NCBI GenBank assembly: GCA_963732595.1
Contig: CAVSZZ010000002.1
Coordinates: forward strand, 1,798,001-1,862,000
DNA from: JAFGXF01 sp963732595
GTDB taxonomy: Bacteria; Chloroflexota; Anaerolineae; Anaerolineales; Anaerolineaceae
Length of the DNA stretch: 64,000 nt
Direction of reading: 5' to 3'
The translations under genes were made by a program, and so were the position numbers. Positions 45,132 through 53,629 of this stretch are shown here, one piece after another; the first letter of the stretch is position 1; each line of letters begins with the position of its first letter. Below the pieces are notes generated by a model. That model saw nothing but the letters and a program-made list of their open reading frames with translations, searched no databases and was not told the DNA's origin.

Positions 45132-46439
45132 TCAGCGGTTTAATTCGATCATCGGCGGGCGTGTGTAATTAGACATTCCATCATCGTTGATGATGATCGT
45201 GGCCGATCCATTGACATTAACTGTGTTCCCAACGAATTCAGAAGAGTAGACGATATCAACCGATCCGCCGACTTCAATGGCTCCTGTTGGAGCATACACT
45301 GTACCGCGGAACCAACTATCCTCAGCACCGGTCAAGGTGATCTCCCCGGGATTACTGGGTGGCATGTAGATCAGCAAGCCTTTGATCGCCGGAGGTTGGT
45401 AGATGGTGGGAGCCCTTAGGCGAACATTACTGTTGCCGTTCAACAAAATATCACCGGCGGCCATGTAGATCGTAACCCCCTGGTTCATGGGTGCATCCGG
45501 GTTCACTTCGAGGGTTTGGTTGCCATTGGTTTGGAAATTTCCATACAGGCAATACAATCCGGGGTTCAAGATCAGATGATCATCGCCGTTCAAATTGATG
45601 AAGTCATAACGTCCACCGTTAATTGTTTGGGTACCGCTAACCTCGAGACCGCCATAATTTGGTTGATTCATGCAATCAGGGGTGGGAATGTCAACAATCT
45701 CAAGCCCCTGGGTTGATTGCTCCGGTGTAACATTAATATCCACATTCCCAGCTTCTTTATATGTCGTTATATACCCAATGCCGCCGACATCCACGTTGAT
45801 GGTGATATCGGTGTTCCCTCTGAAATCAAGGCAGGAGTTCGAGAAGATCCCTCCGCCGTTGATCACAATCGTATCATCGCCATTCATGTCCACGCCGCCG
45901 CATTCCAAACCGAGGGAGGCAATGGCATTCCCCATGGCGAGCGATCGGCGGGGACGCACCCGGCTGATCGCTTCAACCGTGTTGCTAACACCCTGGGGCG
46001 TCACAACACGGGTGAAAGCTGTTTTGGTCTGTGCCGTGATCATGATGCGGACATCGAAATAGTTGTCGACCAATGCGGCATTGTCATCGACGTGGCATGA
46101 GATCTCGACGCCATTCCCGTCAGAAATATCTGCATCCACCTCGTATCCGGCAGCAGCGGCGCGTGCGATGGTGGCATCTCGTGCAACGATCATGCTCTCA
46201 GTCAGATCCGGTTGACCACAGATGAAGGATTGGTAGTTGATCGCGCGTTGATCCAGTGCAATGGCTGCCTCGGCCGCTGCGCTCATGACGGCATTGTCTG
46301 CCACACTTTGCAGGTTGCGCCGGTCCGCATAGATCATGCTGCCGTCCACGGCAAGCGCTACCATTCCCAGAAGTGCAACAAGGGCGCCGGCGATGATCAC
46401 GAGGGCCTGTCCACGTTGCGAAGATTGTTTGATTGTCAT
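45132..46439 (-). CDS. Tad-domain (TadG-like) membrane-anchored protein
   Basis: 435 residues from the ATG at 46439 (MTIKQSSQRGQALVI). The N-terminal helix RGQALVIIAGALVALLGMVALAVDGSMIYADRRNLQ matches the 'putative Flp pilus-assembly TadE/G-like' domain, with the D-G-S/G after the helix and the R-x-L-Q. The remainder is Asn/Gly-rich and predicts a beta-rich or beta-helix extracellular region (NGDDTIVINGGGIFSNSC, NGNSNVRLRAPTIY, GGSVDIVYSSEFVG). A pilus-associated or surface role is likely; no other Tad genes lie nearby. Confidence 0.78.
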   Translation of the reverse strand: MTIKQSSQRGQALVIIAGALVALLGMVALAVDGSMIYADRRNLQSVADNAVMSAAAEAAIALDQRAINYQSFICGQPDLTESMIVARDATIARAAAAGYEVDADISDGNGVEISCHVDDNAALVDNYFDVRIMITAQTKTAFTRVVTPQGVSNTVEAISRVRPRRSLAMGNAIASLGLECGGVDMNGDDTIVINGGGIFSNSCLDFRGNTDITINVDVGGIGYITTYKEAGNVDINVTPEQSTQGLEIVDIPTPDCMNQPNYGGLEVSGTQTINGGRYDFINLNGDDHLILNPGLYCLYGNFQTNGNQTLEVNPDAPMNQGVTIYMAAGDILLNGNSNVRLRAPTIYQPPAIKGLLIYMPPSNPGEITLTGAEDSWFRGTVYAPTGAIEVGGSVDIVYSSEFVGNTVNVNGSATIIINDDGMSNYTRPPMIELNR

Positions 46440-46592
46440 GCCACACCGCCTTGTTTTATTAGATTGATACAGTATTGCTAACAACTATGACGGTAAAGCG
46501 TGCTGGCAGATACGGTCTGGGGGAATATCACCTTACAAACGGCTATCAAATAAGTTAGATGCTGCGAAGGAATGTTTGGTGGCTTTAAATCG

Positions 46593-46621
46593 ACAGACAC
46601 CCGAAGGGAGTGGGTGTCTGT
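46593..46621 (-). terminator. Terminator-like hairpin after the DUF5667 gene
   Basis: ACAGACACCC pairs with GGGTGTCTGT (10 bp, nine-base loop), 45 bases beyond the DUF5667 stop on the minus strand, and is followed there by CGATTTAAA. On the plus strand it is followed by CTTTT. Probably terminates the sigma-factor operon. Confidence 0.6.
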
Positions 46622-46665
46622 CTTTTGGAAGTGAAGGGGGATGATGTCTGATATCAGATCATTTT

Positions 46666-47553
46666 TTAATTAGGATTGTTCCCGCATTGCCCAGGGCCGG
46701 AGCATCCCATGGGTGTTTTTGTCTTTGCTGGCATTTGTGGCGTCTGATATTGGAATTGTGTACCCAACGGTGTTCCAGTTTGATATTGCTGTTGGTTTTG
46801 TTGTTGATCCTGCAATTGCTGCTGGAGCTGCTGTTGGAGCTGCTGTTGGAGTTGCAGCGGGTTCTCCTGACCCGTTTGAGCTTGGCGGAGGCGTTCCTGG
46901 ATCATCTCCTGAACACGAGCCATCAAGGCCTGGCCTTGCGGGGAGGCAACCTGGGTTTGAAACATCAACCGCGTCTGGGTTTCGAGCTGGGTCTGGGTTT
47001 GGACCAGTGCCTGCGTTGCCAGAGGTTCTTCCAGGCTGCTAGCCAGATGGAGCGTTTGCGTCAAACGAGTCTCCAAACGTTGAAGGACAGGTTCTGAGGG
47101 AATGGTGCCATTTGCCAGCATTGTGCGGATCTCGGTCAGGCGCTGTACACTCAATTGCAGCGATAATTCCCACTTTTCGAGGGGATCTGATGTCAGGCCG
47201 AATTGAATATCTTCGGTCAGCAATTTGACAGGATAGAGGGCGCTGTCGGGCAGACTACCCTGAGCTGACACAGCAGTGATCCCGCTTCCGCCGAGAATCA
47301 GGGAGATTGCCAGGATGATCGTACCAAATGTGGTCATTCTTAGTGGTTCCTTCCTACCGAATAGATTCGGTTTCCACCCTGTATGACGTGATTTCTGGCG
47401 AAGAGATACGCTATTTCGCAATTGTGCTGCTTCGAACAGGAAGGTATCCTTCCCGGCTTTAATTTTCGCCGGATCACGAGCTGGTACCTCTTTCAATGCA
47501 GCCAGCGTCTCTAACAATTCCCCATCGGTACGTCTTTTTATGATCTCTTTCAT
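46666..47553 (-). CDS. DUF5667 protein with Gln-rich tail
   Basis: 295 residues. An N-terminal cytoplasmic part (residues 1-70) is followed by one membrane helix (about 74-95) and the DUF5667 core (LPDSALYPVKLLTEDIQ, EKWELSLQLSVQRLTEI). From about residue 230 there is a low-complexity Gln tract (LQQQLQQQLQQQLQDQQQ). Gene overlap with the ECF sigma factor (ATGA) suggests that the cytoplasmic segment is an anti-sigma-type regulator, as in other sigma/DUF5667 pairs; the Gln tract would be outside the cell. Confidence 0.85.
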   Translation of the reverse strand: MKEIIKRRTDGELLETLAALKEVPARDPAKIKAGKDTFLFEAAQLRNSVSLRQKSRHTGWKPNLFGRKEPLRMTTFGTIILAISLILGGSGITAVSAQGSLPDSALYPVKLLTEDIQFGLTSDPLEKWELSLQLSVQRLTEIRTMLANGTIPSEPVLQRLETRLTQTLHLASSLEEPLATQALVQTQTQLETQTRLMFQTQVASPQGQALMARVQEMIQERLRQAQTGQENPLQLQQQLQQQLQQQLQDQQQNQQQYQTGTPLGTQFQYQTPQMPAKTKTPMGCSGPGQCGNNPN

Positions 47554-48110
47554 TTCCGTTCTCTTAATTCATCTTTTAGTAGATTTTGACGCAGTGCGGT
47601 CAGTGCCCTGTGTTGCATCGCCTTGACCGATCCTACGCTCTTATTCATGATTTTCGCCACTTCTTCATTATCATATTCTTCGACATATCTCAGTATGATC
47701 ACCTGCTGTTGCTCGGGTGTTAACTTTTGCATGATCTTCTGAAGGTATTCCCGTTCAAATTTGCCATGCACTTCCGCATGCGGATCCGGTTTGTCATCGA
47801 TCAGATTCTCAGATAACTCCACATCTCTATTACTGCGGTAACGATAATGATCAGTGATCCAATTATGTGCGATCCGATACAGGTACGCTTTGAGATGCGT
47901 ATGTGGTCCTTTTTTTCCTTGAATCGCCTGGAGGAAGCGCTTGAAGGTATCGGCCAGACACTCTTCGGCCAGACCGGGATCCCCCAGCATGTGGTACGCA
48001 TAGCGGTAGATGGCGGGACTTAAATAATCATAGATTAAACCCAAGGCAGTTGAATCCAACTGCCTTGCCCGCAGGAGCAGATCCTTTTCATCGACCATTT
48101 CAATTGTCAT
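47550..48110 (-). CDS. ECF-type RNA polymerase sigma factor
   Basis: 186 residues. Region 2: YRYAYHMLGDPGLAEECLADTF with KRFLQAI. Region 4: LTPEQQQVIILRYVEEYDNEE, VAKIMNKSVGSVKAMQHRAL, a helix-turn-helix that reads the -35 element. It should control surface or stress genes together with the membrane regulator at 46666. Its start region is divergent from the DinB-like gene and contains a 12-bp palindrome. Confidence 0.93.
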   Translation of the reverse strand: MTIEMVDEKDLLLRARQLDSTALGLIYDYLSPAIYRYAYHMLGDPGLAEECLADTFKRFLQAIQGKKGPHTHLKAYLYRIAHNWITDHYRYRSNRDVELSENLIDDKPDPHAEVHGKFEREYLQKIMQKLTPEQQQVIILRYVEEYDNEEVAKIMNKSVGSVKAMQHRALTALRQNLLKDELRERK

Positions 48111-48170
48111 ACTTTATGACGCATTATTGTCTCTGGAGATACGCATTACCTGAAGCTGGTATTGCATTTC

Positions 48171-48182
48171 TATTGTACAATA
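48171..48182. promoter_or_regulatory. 12-bp palindrome in divergent control region
   Basis: TATTGTACAATA is a perfect palindrome midway between the divergently read sigma-factor and DinB-TPR genes. Shape and place suggest an operator, but no repressor is known. Confidence 0.3.
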
Positions 48183-48211
48183 ATAACAGATTCAGTTATA
48201 AAGGAGCGTCT

Positions 48212-48928
48212 ATGACTTCCAAAGAACAATTGATCTCCATCATCGAGGCAACTGTACAGGAGTTCCATGAATTGGAAAGGCTCCTGTCCCCGGATCAGCT
48301 GGAACAAAAGGGGACCCTGAAGAAGTGGGCTGTCCGGGATGATGTCCTGCATTGTGCTTTTTATGTTCAACAGTTTGCTGACCGGCTGGCATGGCCACGG
48401 GATCATGCCAAAGTGGATGGCAGCGATTATCTCACGGTGAACGATGATGTCTGGACATCACACCAGTCGGAAAGCTGGGCGGAAGCCTTTAAAAAACTTG
48501 AGGATGCCTGTCGTGCTGTGATCGCAGGTTTGCAACCCCTCAGTGTGGAAGAGCTGAACAACAGTGAAACCTTCACCTGGATGGGGGGTAGGTCGGTGGC
48601 TGATTACGTACCAGGGTTGGTCTTCACCCATGGTTTGATGCATATTCAGTATACCTTCATGCGTGAGGGGATGGCTGAAGCAGCGATCAAGAACGCTGAT
48701 AAGGCTTACAAGATGGCGGAAGCCCTTGACTCCAGCGAGGCCGGGCAGGGCAGGAACCTGTACAATAAGGCTTGCTCCTATGCTCTGGCAGGTCACAAGG
48801 CGGAAGCCATCCCGATGGTTATAAAAGCCGTGAAAATGGCGCCGGATCTGCTCGAGTGGTCCAAACAGGATACTGATCTTGAAAGCTTGCGGGATGATTC
48901 GCAGTTCATGGCGATTTATAAGGTGTGA
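48212..48928 (+). CDS. DinB-like protein with TPR-like tail (copy 1)
   Basis: 238 residues from ATG 48212, AAGGAG upstream. The first 150 residues resemble the DinB/DfsB four-helix fold (LKKWAVRDDVLHCAFYVQQFADRL, and a late FTHGLMHIQYTFMREG with His). The C-terminal 80 residues form TPR-like helices (NLYNKACSYALAGHKAEAIPM, DLLEWSKQDTDLESLRDDSQF). DinB-fold proteins bind a metal and may use thiols; the substrate is unknown. Tandem paralogue of the next gene. Confidence 0.75.
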   Translation: MTSKEQLISIIEATVQEFHELERLLSPDQLEQKGTLKKWAVRDDVLHCAFYVQQFADRLAWPRDHAKVDGSDYLTVNDDVWTSHQSESWAEAFKKLEDACRAVIAGLQPLSVEELNNSETFTWMGGRSVADYVPGLVFTHGLMHIQYTFMREGMAEAAIKNADKAYKMAEALDSSEAGQGRNLYNKACSYALAGHKAEAIPMVIKAVKMAPDLLEWSKQDTDLESLRDDSQFMAIYKV

Positions 48929-48978
48929 TTGCGGTTTGTCCTCTGGCCTGATGGTTAACCCGCTTAAGGAGGATGCAT

Positions 48979-49692
48979 ATGACCTTGAATACAAAGCTTC
49001 AGGTGATAACCTGGCGGGCGGAGGAGGAATGTCTGTGGTTGTTCGCCCTCCTGACAGAAGAAGAACTGAATAAAAAGGGAACCCCCCGGGATTGGTCCAT
49101 TAAAGACACCATCGCCCACATTGCTCACTGGTACGGGGTTATGGGGGAGGATCTGACGGGACCACGTGACAAAGGGGCGGTGGATTATGGGGATTTTACA
49201 GCCATCAATGACAAGATATTCCATGCTCACAAGGAGCAGAATTGGGCTGGGATCAAGGCTTATTTAAGCCAGACGATCAAAGGTGTGGTGGAACCACTGG
49301 TCACTTTCACAGCCAGGGAACTCAGCGACCCCAATGCTTTCAAATGGACAGGCGGAAAACCCCTGTGGCGATGGGTGGCCGGGATCGGCTACAACCATGC
49401 TGTCGGGCACCTGTGTGAACTTTACTGTGCGCGTGGGCAACCCGGGCATGCTGTTCACCTGCGCAAACGCAGCATGCATATGTTAAATGACCTGGTTGAC
49501 GACCCTGCCTGGCATGGCATCAACAACTACAATATTGTTTGCGCGTATGCCCAGGCGGGTGAGGGTGATAAAGGCATCCCCTTCCTCAAAACCGCATTTC
49601 GCGAGAACCCCGATCTGAAGCGATGGGCTCTTGAGGATCCGGACCTGGCAGCTATCAAGGACTCCGCGGGTTTCAAGGCTCTCTATATCTGA
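48979..49692 (+). CDS. DinB-like protein with TPR-like tail (copy 2)
   Basis: 237 residues. AAGGAGG at 48966-48972 sets the start at ATG 48979. Same plan as copy 1: DinB fold (RDWSIKDTIAHIAHWYGVMGEDL; YNHAVGHLCELYCARGQ with His residues in the same places) and TPR-like tail (NNYNIVCAYAQAGEGDKGIPF, DLKRWALEDPDLAAIKDSAGF). The 50-base gap and equal lengths point to a tandem duplication followed by divergence. Joint function unknown. Confidence 0.75.
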   Translation: MTLNTKLQVITWRAEEECLWLFALLTEEELNKKGTPRDWSIKDTIAHIAHWYGVMGEDLTGPRDKGAVDYGDFTAINDKIFHAHKEQNWAGIKAYLSQTIKGVVEPLVTFTARELSDPNAFKWTGGKPLWRWVAGIGYNHAVGHLCELYCARGQPGHAVHLRKRSMHMLNDLVDDPAWHGINNYNIVCAYAQAGEGDKGIPFLKTAFRENPDLKRWALEDPDLAAIKDSAGFKALYI

Positions 49693-49713
49693 CACATCGT
49701 TAGATGGTCACCT

Positions 49714-50463
49714 TTGCAGATTTATCATGAGGGAATTATAACGAATAACACAACCAAACCAGTTTCCCCGGTAAAACCAAAACCAGGTCCTGGATCGATT
49801 CTGCTAGGCTTGATGTCATTGATCGGACTTCCTTTGAGCCTCTTCCTTTCAGCTGGTAAGTGGAACTGGCGGGAAGCCTGGATCTATGTGGTTGTTTCCA
49901 TGCTCGGCACGATCGGCAGCCGGATTATTATGGCTAAGAAGAATCCTGGCCTGGCAGCGGAAAGATCCCGATCTGTATCGGCCGGTGATGTAAAAAGCTG
50001 GGATAGATGGATCATGCCATATGTCGCGGTCTTCGGGCCTTTAATGGTGTTTGTGGTCGCCGGATTGGATGAGCGCTTTGGATGGCAACCCGCATTCCCG
50101 CCATGGCTGTTGTGGATCGGGGTGGTTATTTTACTGGCGGCCATCGCTTTTTCAACCTGGGCGATGGTCGTCAATCGCTTCTTTTCCGGCACTGTTCGTA
50201 TCCAGACCGAGAGGGGCCACCAGGTAGTCTCCAGCGGTCCATACCGCCTGGTGCGCCACCCGGGCTACCTGGCAGGGGTGATCGGTTACCTTGCCATGCC
50301 ATTGGTCCTGGGTTCTAGCTGGGCTTATCTACCCGTGCTGGTGGGCATCCTGGTTGTTTGCCTGCGAACCTATTTGGAAGACAAAACGCTTCAGGAGGAG
50401 TTGCCGGGTTACCGGGAGTACACACAACAAACCCGGTATCGGCTGTTCCCGGGCATCTGGTAA
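49714..50463 (+). CDS. ICMT-like membrane methyltransferase
   Basis: Up to 249 residues; the only in-frame start near the front is TTG 49714 without a clear ribosome site, so the true start is uncertain. Five or six helices. The C-terminal active region is typical of isoprenylcysteine carboxyl methyltransferase/PEMT-like enzymes: VVSSGPYRLVRHPGYLAGVI with the R-H-P motif and the final YLEDKTLQEELPGYREYTQ-type stretch. Substrate (isoprenoid, phospholipid or thiol) unknown. Confidence 0.85.
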   Translation: MQIYHEGIITNNTTKPVSPVKPKPGPGSILLGLMSLIGLPLSLFLSAGKWNWREAWIYVVVSMLGTIGSRIIMAKKNPGLAAERSRSVSAGDVKSWDRWIMPYVAVFGPLMVFVVAGLDERFGWQPAFPPWLLWIGVVILLAAIAFSTWAMVVNRFFSGTVRIQTERGHQVVSSGPYRLVRHPGYLAGVIGYLAMPLVLGSSWAYLPVLVGILVVCLRTYLEDKTLQEELPGYREYTQQTRYRLFPGIW

Positions 50464-50712
50464 GCTCTCTAACCAGGTTGCCACTGCTTCCATCCGTGGT
50501 GTGGCATAGACCTCCCCATACAGGCAGGAGTAACGCAGCACAATGGTCATCAGGAGATAAAGCTGGTGTGGGCGGTTTTGGGGATCCCAGGGACCTGTGA
50601 GGAATGCATGCGCATGCACGAACGCTCTGGCTGGGATGTCCTTAACGCTGATTCGGATCAAGGGCTCACGCCTTGATGCCTCTGTACATTGGGTCAAACG
50701 AAAAGCGAGCAT
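50464..50712 (-). pseudogene. Truncated GNAT-like acetyltransferase fragment
   Basis: Residues 1-83 of a minus-strand reading match the N-terminal part of a GNAT subgroup: DIPARAFVHAHAFLTGPWD, then LMTIVLRYSCLYGEVYATPRMEAVATWL, close to the usual YG-x-VY-x-TP-x-LEGVA-x-WL. The acetyl-CoA-binding half is missing; the open frame simply continues into the antisense of the ICMT gene. It is a decayed remnant, probably with no function. Confidence 0.5.
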
Positions 50713-50761
50713 ATCCCTGATCGATCAGAGACATGCTCGCGGGAATTCGAATGAAGTAATT

Positions 50762-51229
50762 TTATGCTGTCTGGCTTGATAGATAGGTGGCCAACCCCAT
50801 CTGTTTGATCTGATCGAGTTGGGCTTCCAGCCAGTCGATATGGGCTTCCTCGTCAAGCAGGATCATTTTCAACATATCGCTCGTACCCTGATCACCGGCA
50901 TCGTTGGCTTGCTTGATGGCTGCATTATAAGCCTTGACCGCACTGACCTCTGAATTCAGGTCGTTGGCGAGCTGGGTGTCAACAGCATCACCGATATTGA
51001 TCTTCTTCAATTCGCTGACGACAGGTTTTCCTTCCAGGTAAAGGATGCGCGAGATATGTTTCTCGGCATGTTTCATTTCGTCGATAGCGCGTTTCTCGAT
51101 GACATCATGCAGTTTTTCATAGCCCCAATTGGCACACAGCTCGCTGTGCACGATGTACTGGTTGGTCGCAGTCAATTCATCGGATAGCAGGGAATTCAAG
51201 ACAGAGATCAATTGATCATTACCTTTCAT
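50762..51229 (-). CDS. bfr: Bacterioferritin
   Basis: 155 residues, numbering identical to E. coli Bfr. Ferroxidase ligands Glu18, Glu51, His54, Glu94, Glu127 and His130 are all present, and the haem ligand Met52 is in DEMKHAEKH. It stores iron and consumes peroxide as a 24-mer. Single gene. Confidence 0.97.
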   Translation of the reverse strand: MKGNDQLISVLNSLLSDELTATNQYIVHSELCANWGYEKLHDVIEKRAIDEMKHAEKHISRILYLEGKPVVSELKKINIGDAVDTQLANDLNSEVSAVKAYNAAIKQANDAGDQGTSDMLKMILLDEEAHIDWLEAQLDQIKQMGLATYLSSQTA

Positions 51230-51309
51230 GCTTCCTCCAATCGTGGTTTGAAAATGGTCTTCCTATTGATTATACCGGTGGATATCTTTGAAAGGGGAGA
51301 ACCGATTTG

Positions 51310-51864
51310 CTATCTTTTCTTGACCCAAACGGCGGGCATGGGCAGATCCGGGAATTGCAGCAGGGTGATGGCCCGATTGACGCGTGATCGCACCGACGGA
51401 CTGCGATCTTTTTCATGCTCACGCAGGGCTGTCAGGATGCGGGGGGTAAAATCCGAATGTTTTCGACCGATATTAACCAGGCTGTAGACAGACCAGCTGC
51501 GTACCAATGGGCTCGAATCCCTCAAGCTTCGCAGCAGCGATTCCACAGCAGGCAGGGCATCCTTCATGTGGCCGGCCAGGTTGCCAAGGGTCATGGCCAT
51601 ATGCCAGCGTACGATCGGGTAGGCATCCGACTCGGCCCGCAGGATGATATGGCGCAGATCAGCCGTCAACCAATCAGGTTTGACCCGTGTGATTGCCTCG
51701 ACTGCATGGGCGGCATGCGCCCGAATAGCCGAGTCCGGATCATCCAGGCAGGGGATGAGTTCCAGCACGCGCTTCTTGTCTTTCAATACAAGCTCAGCTA
51801 CCTGAGCAGCATTGCCGTCAGTGCGTAAATCGCCAATTTTAAGTAATTCCCTGATTTTGTCCAT
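51310..51864 (-). CDS. HEAT-repeat protein
   Basis: 184 residues from ATG 51864, with AAGGAG upstream; a ten-residue longer reading is possible. About five HEAT-type helical pairs (DPDSAIRAHAAHAVEAITRV, YPIVRWHMAMTLGNLAGHM, SPLVRSWSVYSLVNIGRKH, SPSVRSRVNRAITLL). Such solenoids act as binding scaffolds; partner unknown. The next minus-strand gene downstream is bfr. Confidence 0.82.
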   Translation of the reverse strand: MDKIRELLKIGDLRTDGNAAQVAELVLKDKKRVLELIPCLDDPDSAIRAHAAHAVEAITRVKPDWLTADLRHIILRAESDAYPIVRWHMAMTLGNLAGHMKDALPAVESLLRSLRDSSPLVRSWSVYSLVNIGRKHSDFTPRILTALREHEKDRSPSVRSRVNRAITLLQFPDLPMPAVWVKKR

Positions 51865-52009
51865 GTAAATCTCCTTCCACCCATTGACAAACAAAAACCT
51901 AAATTGATTTTAGCATGCTATATCCAATAATACTACCCCCTAATTAATAATGGAAATCAGATCTCCGGCTTGGGCTAATCCCGGAGACCTGATGCCCTGA
52001 AATTATGAT

Positions 52010-52876
52010 TTACGAAATTAAAGTCGGCTTCCGGGGTTTTCGTTGTGGTTTAGCAAGGCTGTCTGTCAGGTTTTTGGTGGAAGTTGGTCCGACTTTCTGG
52101 ATCACTCCGGTCTCGTTGCCGGTCAGCTTCTCCACGCCGGTGCGGTATGCTTTGGCGAATAAAGCAGAGGATATGATCCCGATATACACTGAGCCGAACA
52201 TCAAAAGGATCGGATACAGGCACCCCAAGACCACGGTCATCATGAGGAATGAAGAAGCAAAGTTGACCACCATGATGCAGGCGAACAGCAAGAAGTAGGA
52301 CAGGATGAACCCGCCTGCATTGGCTCGCAATATCTTCCACCATTGTTTGACATGAAACGCGGCGCCAAAAGATCCGTTGTCGATCAGATGCATTAACGCA
52401 GGAATTGTAACGATCCCGGTTGCTATACTCAGGAGAGTGCCCACACCCAGCAGGGGATAGCTGAAGAGAGTTAATAGCAGGTAGTTAAAGTTGGAAAAAT
52501 CAGGAGGGTTTTCAAGATAAGCGCCAAAGGAGCCGGCTGCGATGAACGCTGGGACGATCATTAATGCAAGTGCTGCGAACATACATATCAGGACAGGAAG
52601 GTTGTAAATGAAATTGGCGGCACCATATTTGAAGCCATTCACAAATAACCTGCCCCAATCATCCCACTCAGGTAATGCCGCAATCCCATCATCCTTGATG
52701 ATCCGCCGGCAGATCTTATAGTAATACCCGTAGAGGAAGAAATAAGGAATGATCGGTATGATGAAGCTTGCCATGCCCAGCAGGAAAGCCACCAGCATCT
52801 TTTGAAACCAGCGAAGGTCTGAAAATGGGAATTTGAATGTATCCATTGGATTGACCGTATTACTTGTTGTTGTCAT
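52010..52876 (-). CDS. DUF4013 membrane protein (copy 2)
   Basis: 288 residues, about six helices. The family pattern is seen in FPFSDLRWFQKMLVAFLLG, YYKICRRIIKDDGIAALPEWDDW and GRLFVNGFKYGAANFIYNLP. The C-terminal tail is polar and basic (LAKPQRKPRKPTLIS). It begins one base after the previous DUF4013 gene, so the two are co-transcribed and probably form a membrane complex. Function unknown. Confidence 0.85.
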   Translation of the reverse strand: MTTTSNTVNPMDTFKFPFSDLRWFQKMLVAFLLGMASFIIPIIPYFFLYGYYYKICRRIIKDDGIAALPEWDDWGRLFVNGFKYGAANFIYNLPVLICMFAALALMIVPAFIAAGSFGAYLENPPDFSNFNYLLLTLFSYPLLGVGTLLSIATGIVTIPALMHLIDNGSFGAAFHVKQWWKILRANAGGFILSYFLLFACIMVVNFASSFLMMTVVLGCLYPILLMFGSVYIGIISSALFAKAYRTGVEKLTGNETGVIQKVGPTSTKNLTDSLAKPQRKPRKPTLIS

Positions 52877-53629
52877 TTAATCCTCCGCGACTGATTGAGA
52901 TTCTATTCCTGAACGGTACGCCGAGGCGAACAACGCGCTGGCTACCAGACACAGATACATGCCAACCACACACAAAAGGATGGTGCCTGGCAGACACAGC
53001 ACTAAAGTGGCTGTCATGATCGTCACCAGGATCACCAGGAGCAGGGATGCAATGGTGATCAATAGAAATCCACGGGTGAACTTTCCGGAAGCCTGGCGCA
53101 GGATCGCCCACCATTCTTTGATCCGGAAGATGGCATTGACTTCGCCTGTGGCAGCCATATGCATGGCTGCCGGGACCGATAAGAACGCACCCACCAGGGT
53201 GAGAACGCTGGCCACAGCCAAAAGGATGGCGCCTTGATTCATGAGCGCCATGGTATCGGGTGATAGGGTTTGCTGTGCGCTGGAAGCCAACCGGGTCAGG
53301 CTCATACCCAGGATTGGGAAGAAAACCATGATGTATCCAACGATAAACAGTAGCAGCCCCGGCAGTGCATAGAACAGGCCGGCTTCAGAGAGCTTGAAGC
53401 CGTGCTTGAACAGCCATTCCCAATCATCCCAGTCAGGCATAACCGGTTGGCCATCGCCATGGATGATGCGTTGAATGATGCGCAGGCTGTAACCGGCGAC
53501 GAAGAACAGCGGCAGGAGCGGTACGACCGTGCTGGCCAGGATAAGTAATGTTCCGATGGACAACTTCATGACCCAGCGGGGGTCTTTAAATGGAAACATT
53601 ACACTTGTGCGAAAATTGTCTGAGCTCAT
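52877..53629 (-). CDS. DUF4013 membrane protein (copy 1)
   Basis: 250 residues, paralogue of the protein at 52010: FPFKDPRWVMKLSIGTLL, LRIIQRIIHGDGQPVMPDWDDW, EWLFKHGFKLSEAG. Six helices. Its start overlaps the stop of the creatininase-like gene by four bases (ATGA type), so the three genes are one operon. Confidence 0.85.
   Translation of the reverse strand: MSSDNFRTSVMFPFKDPRWVMKLSIGTLLILASTVVPLLPLFFVAGYSLRIIQRIIHGDGQPVMPDWDDWEWLFKHGFKLSEAGLFYALPGLLLFIVGYIMVFFPILGMSLTRLASSAQQTLSPDTMALMNQGAILLAVASVLTLVGAFLSVPAAMHMAATGEVNAIFRIKEWWAILRQASGKFTRGFLLITIASLLLVILVTIMTATLVLCLPGTILLCVVGMYLCLVASALFASAYRSGIESQSVAED

Noticed and set aside
48979..49692. The tandem DinB-TPR genes as one gene split by a frameshift
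   Set aside because: Each has its own strong ribosome site, start codon and complete domain set, so they are true paralogues.
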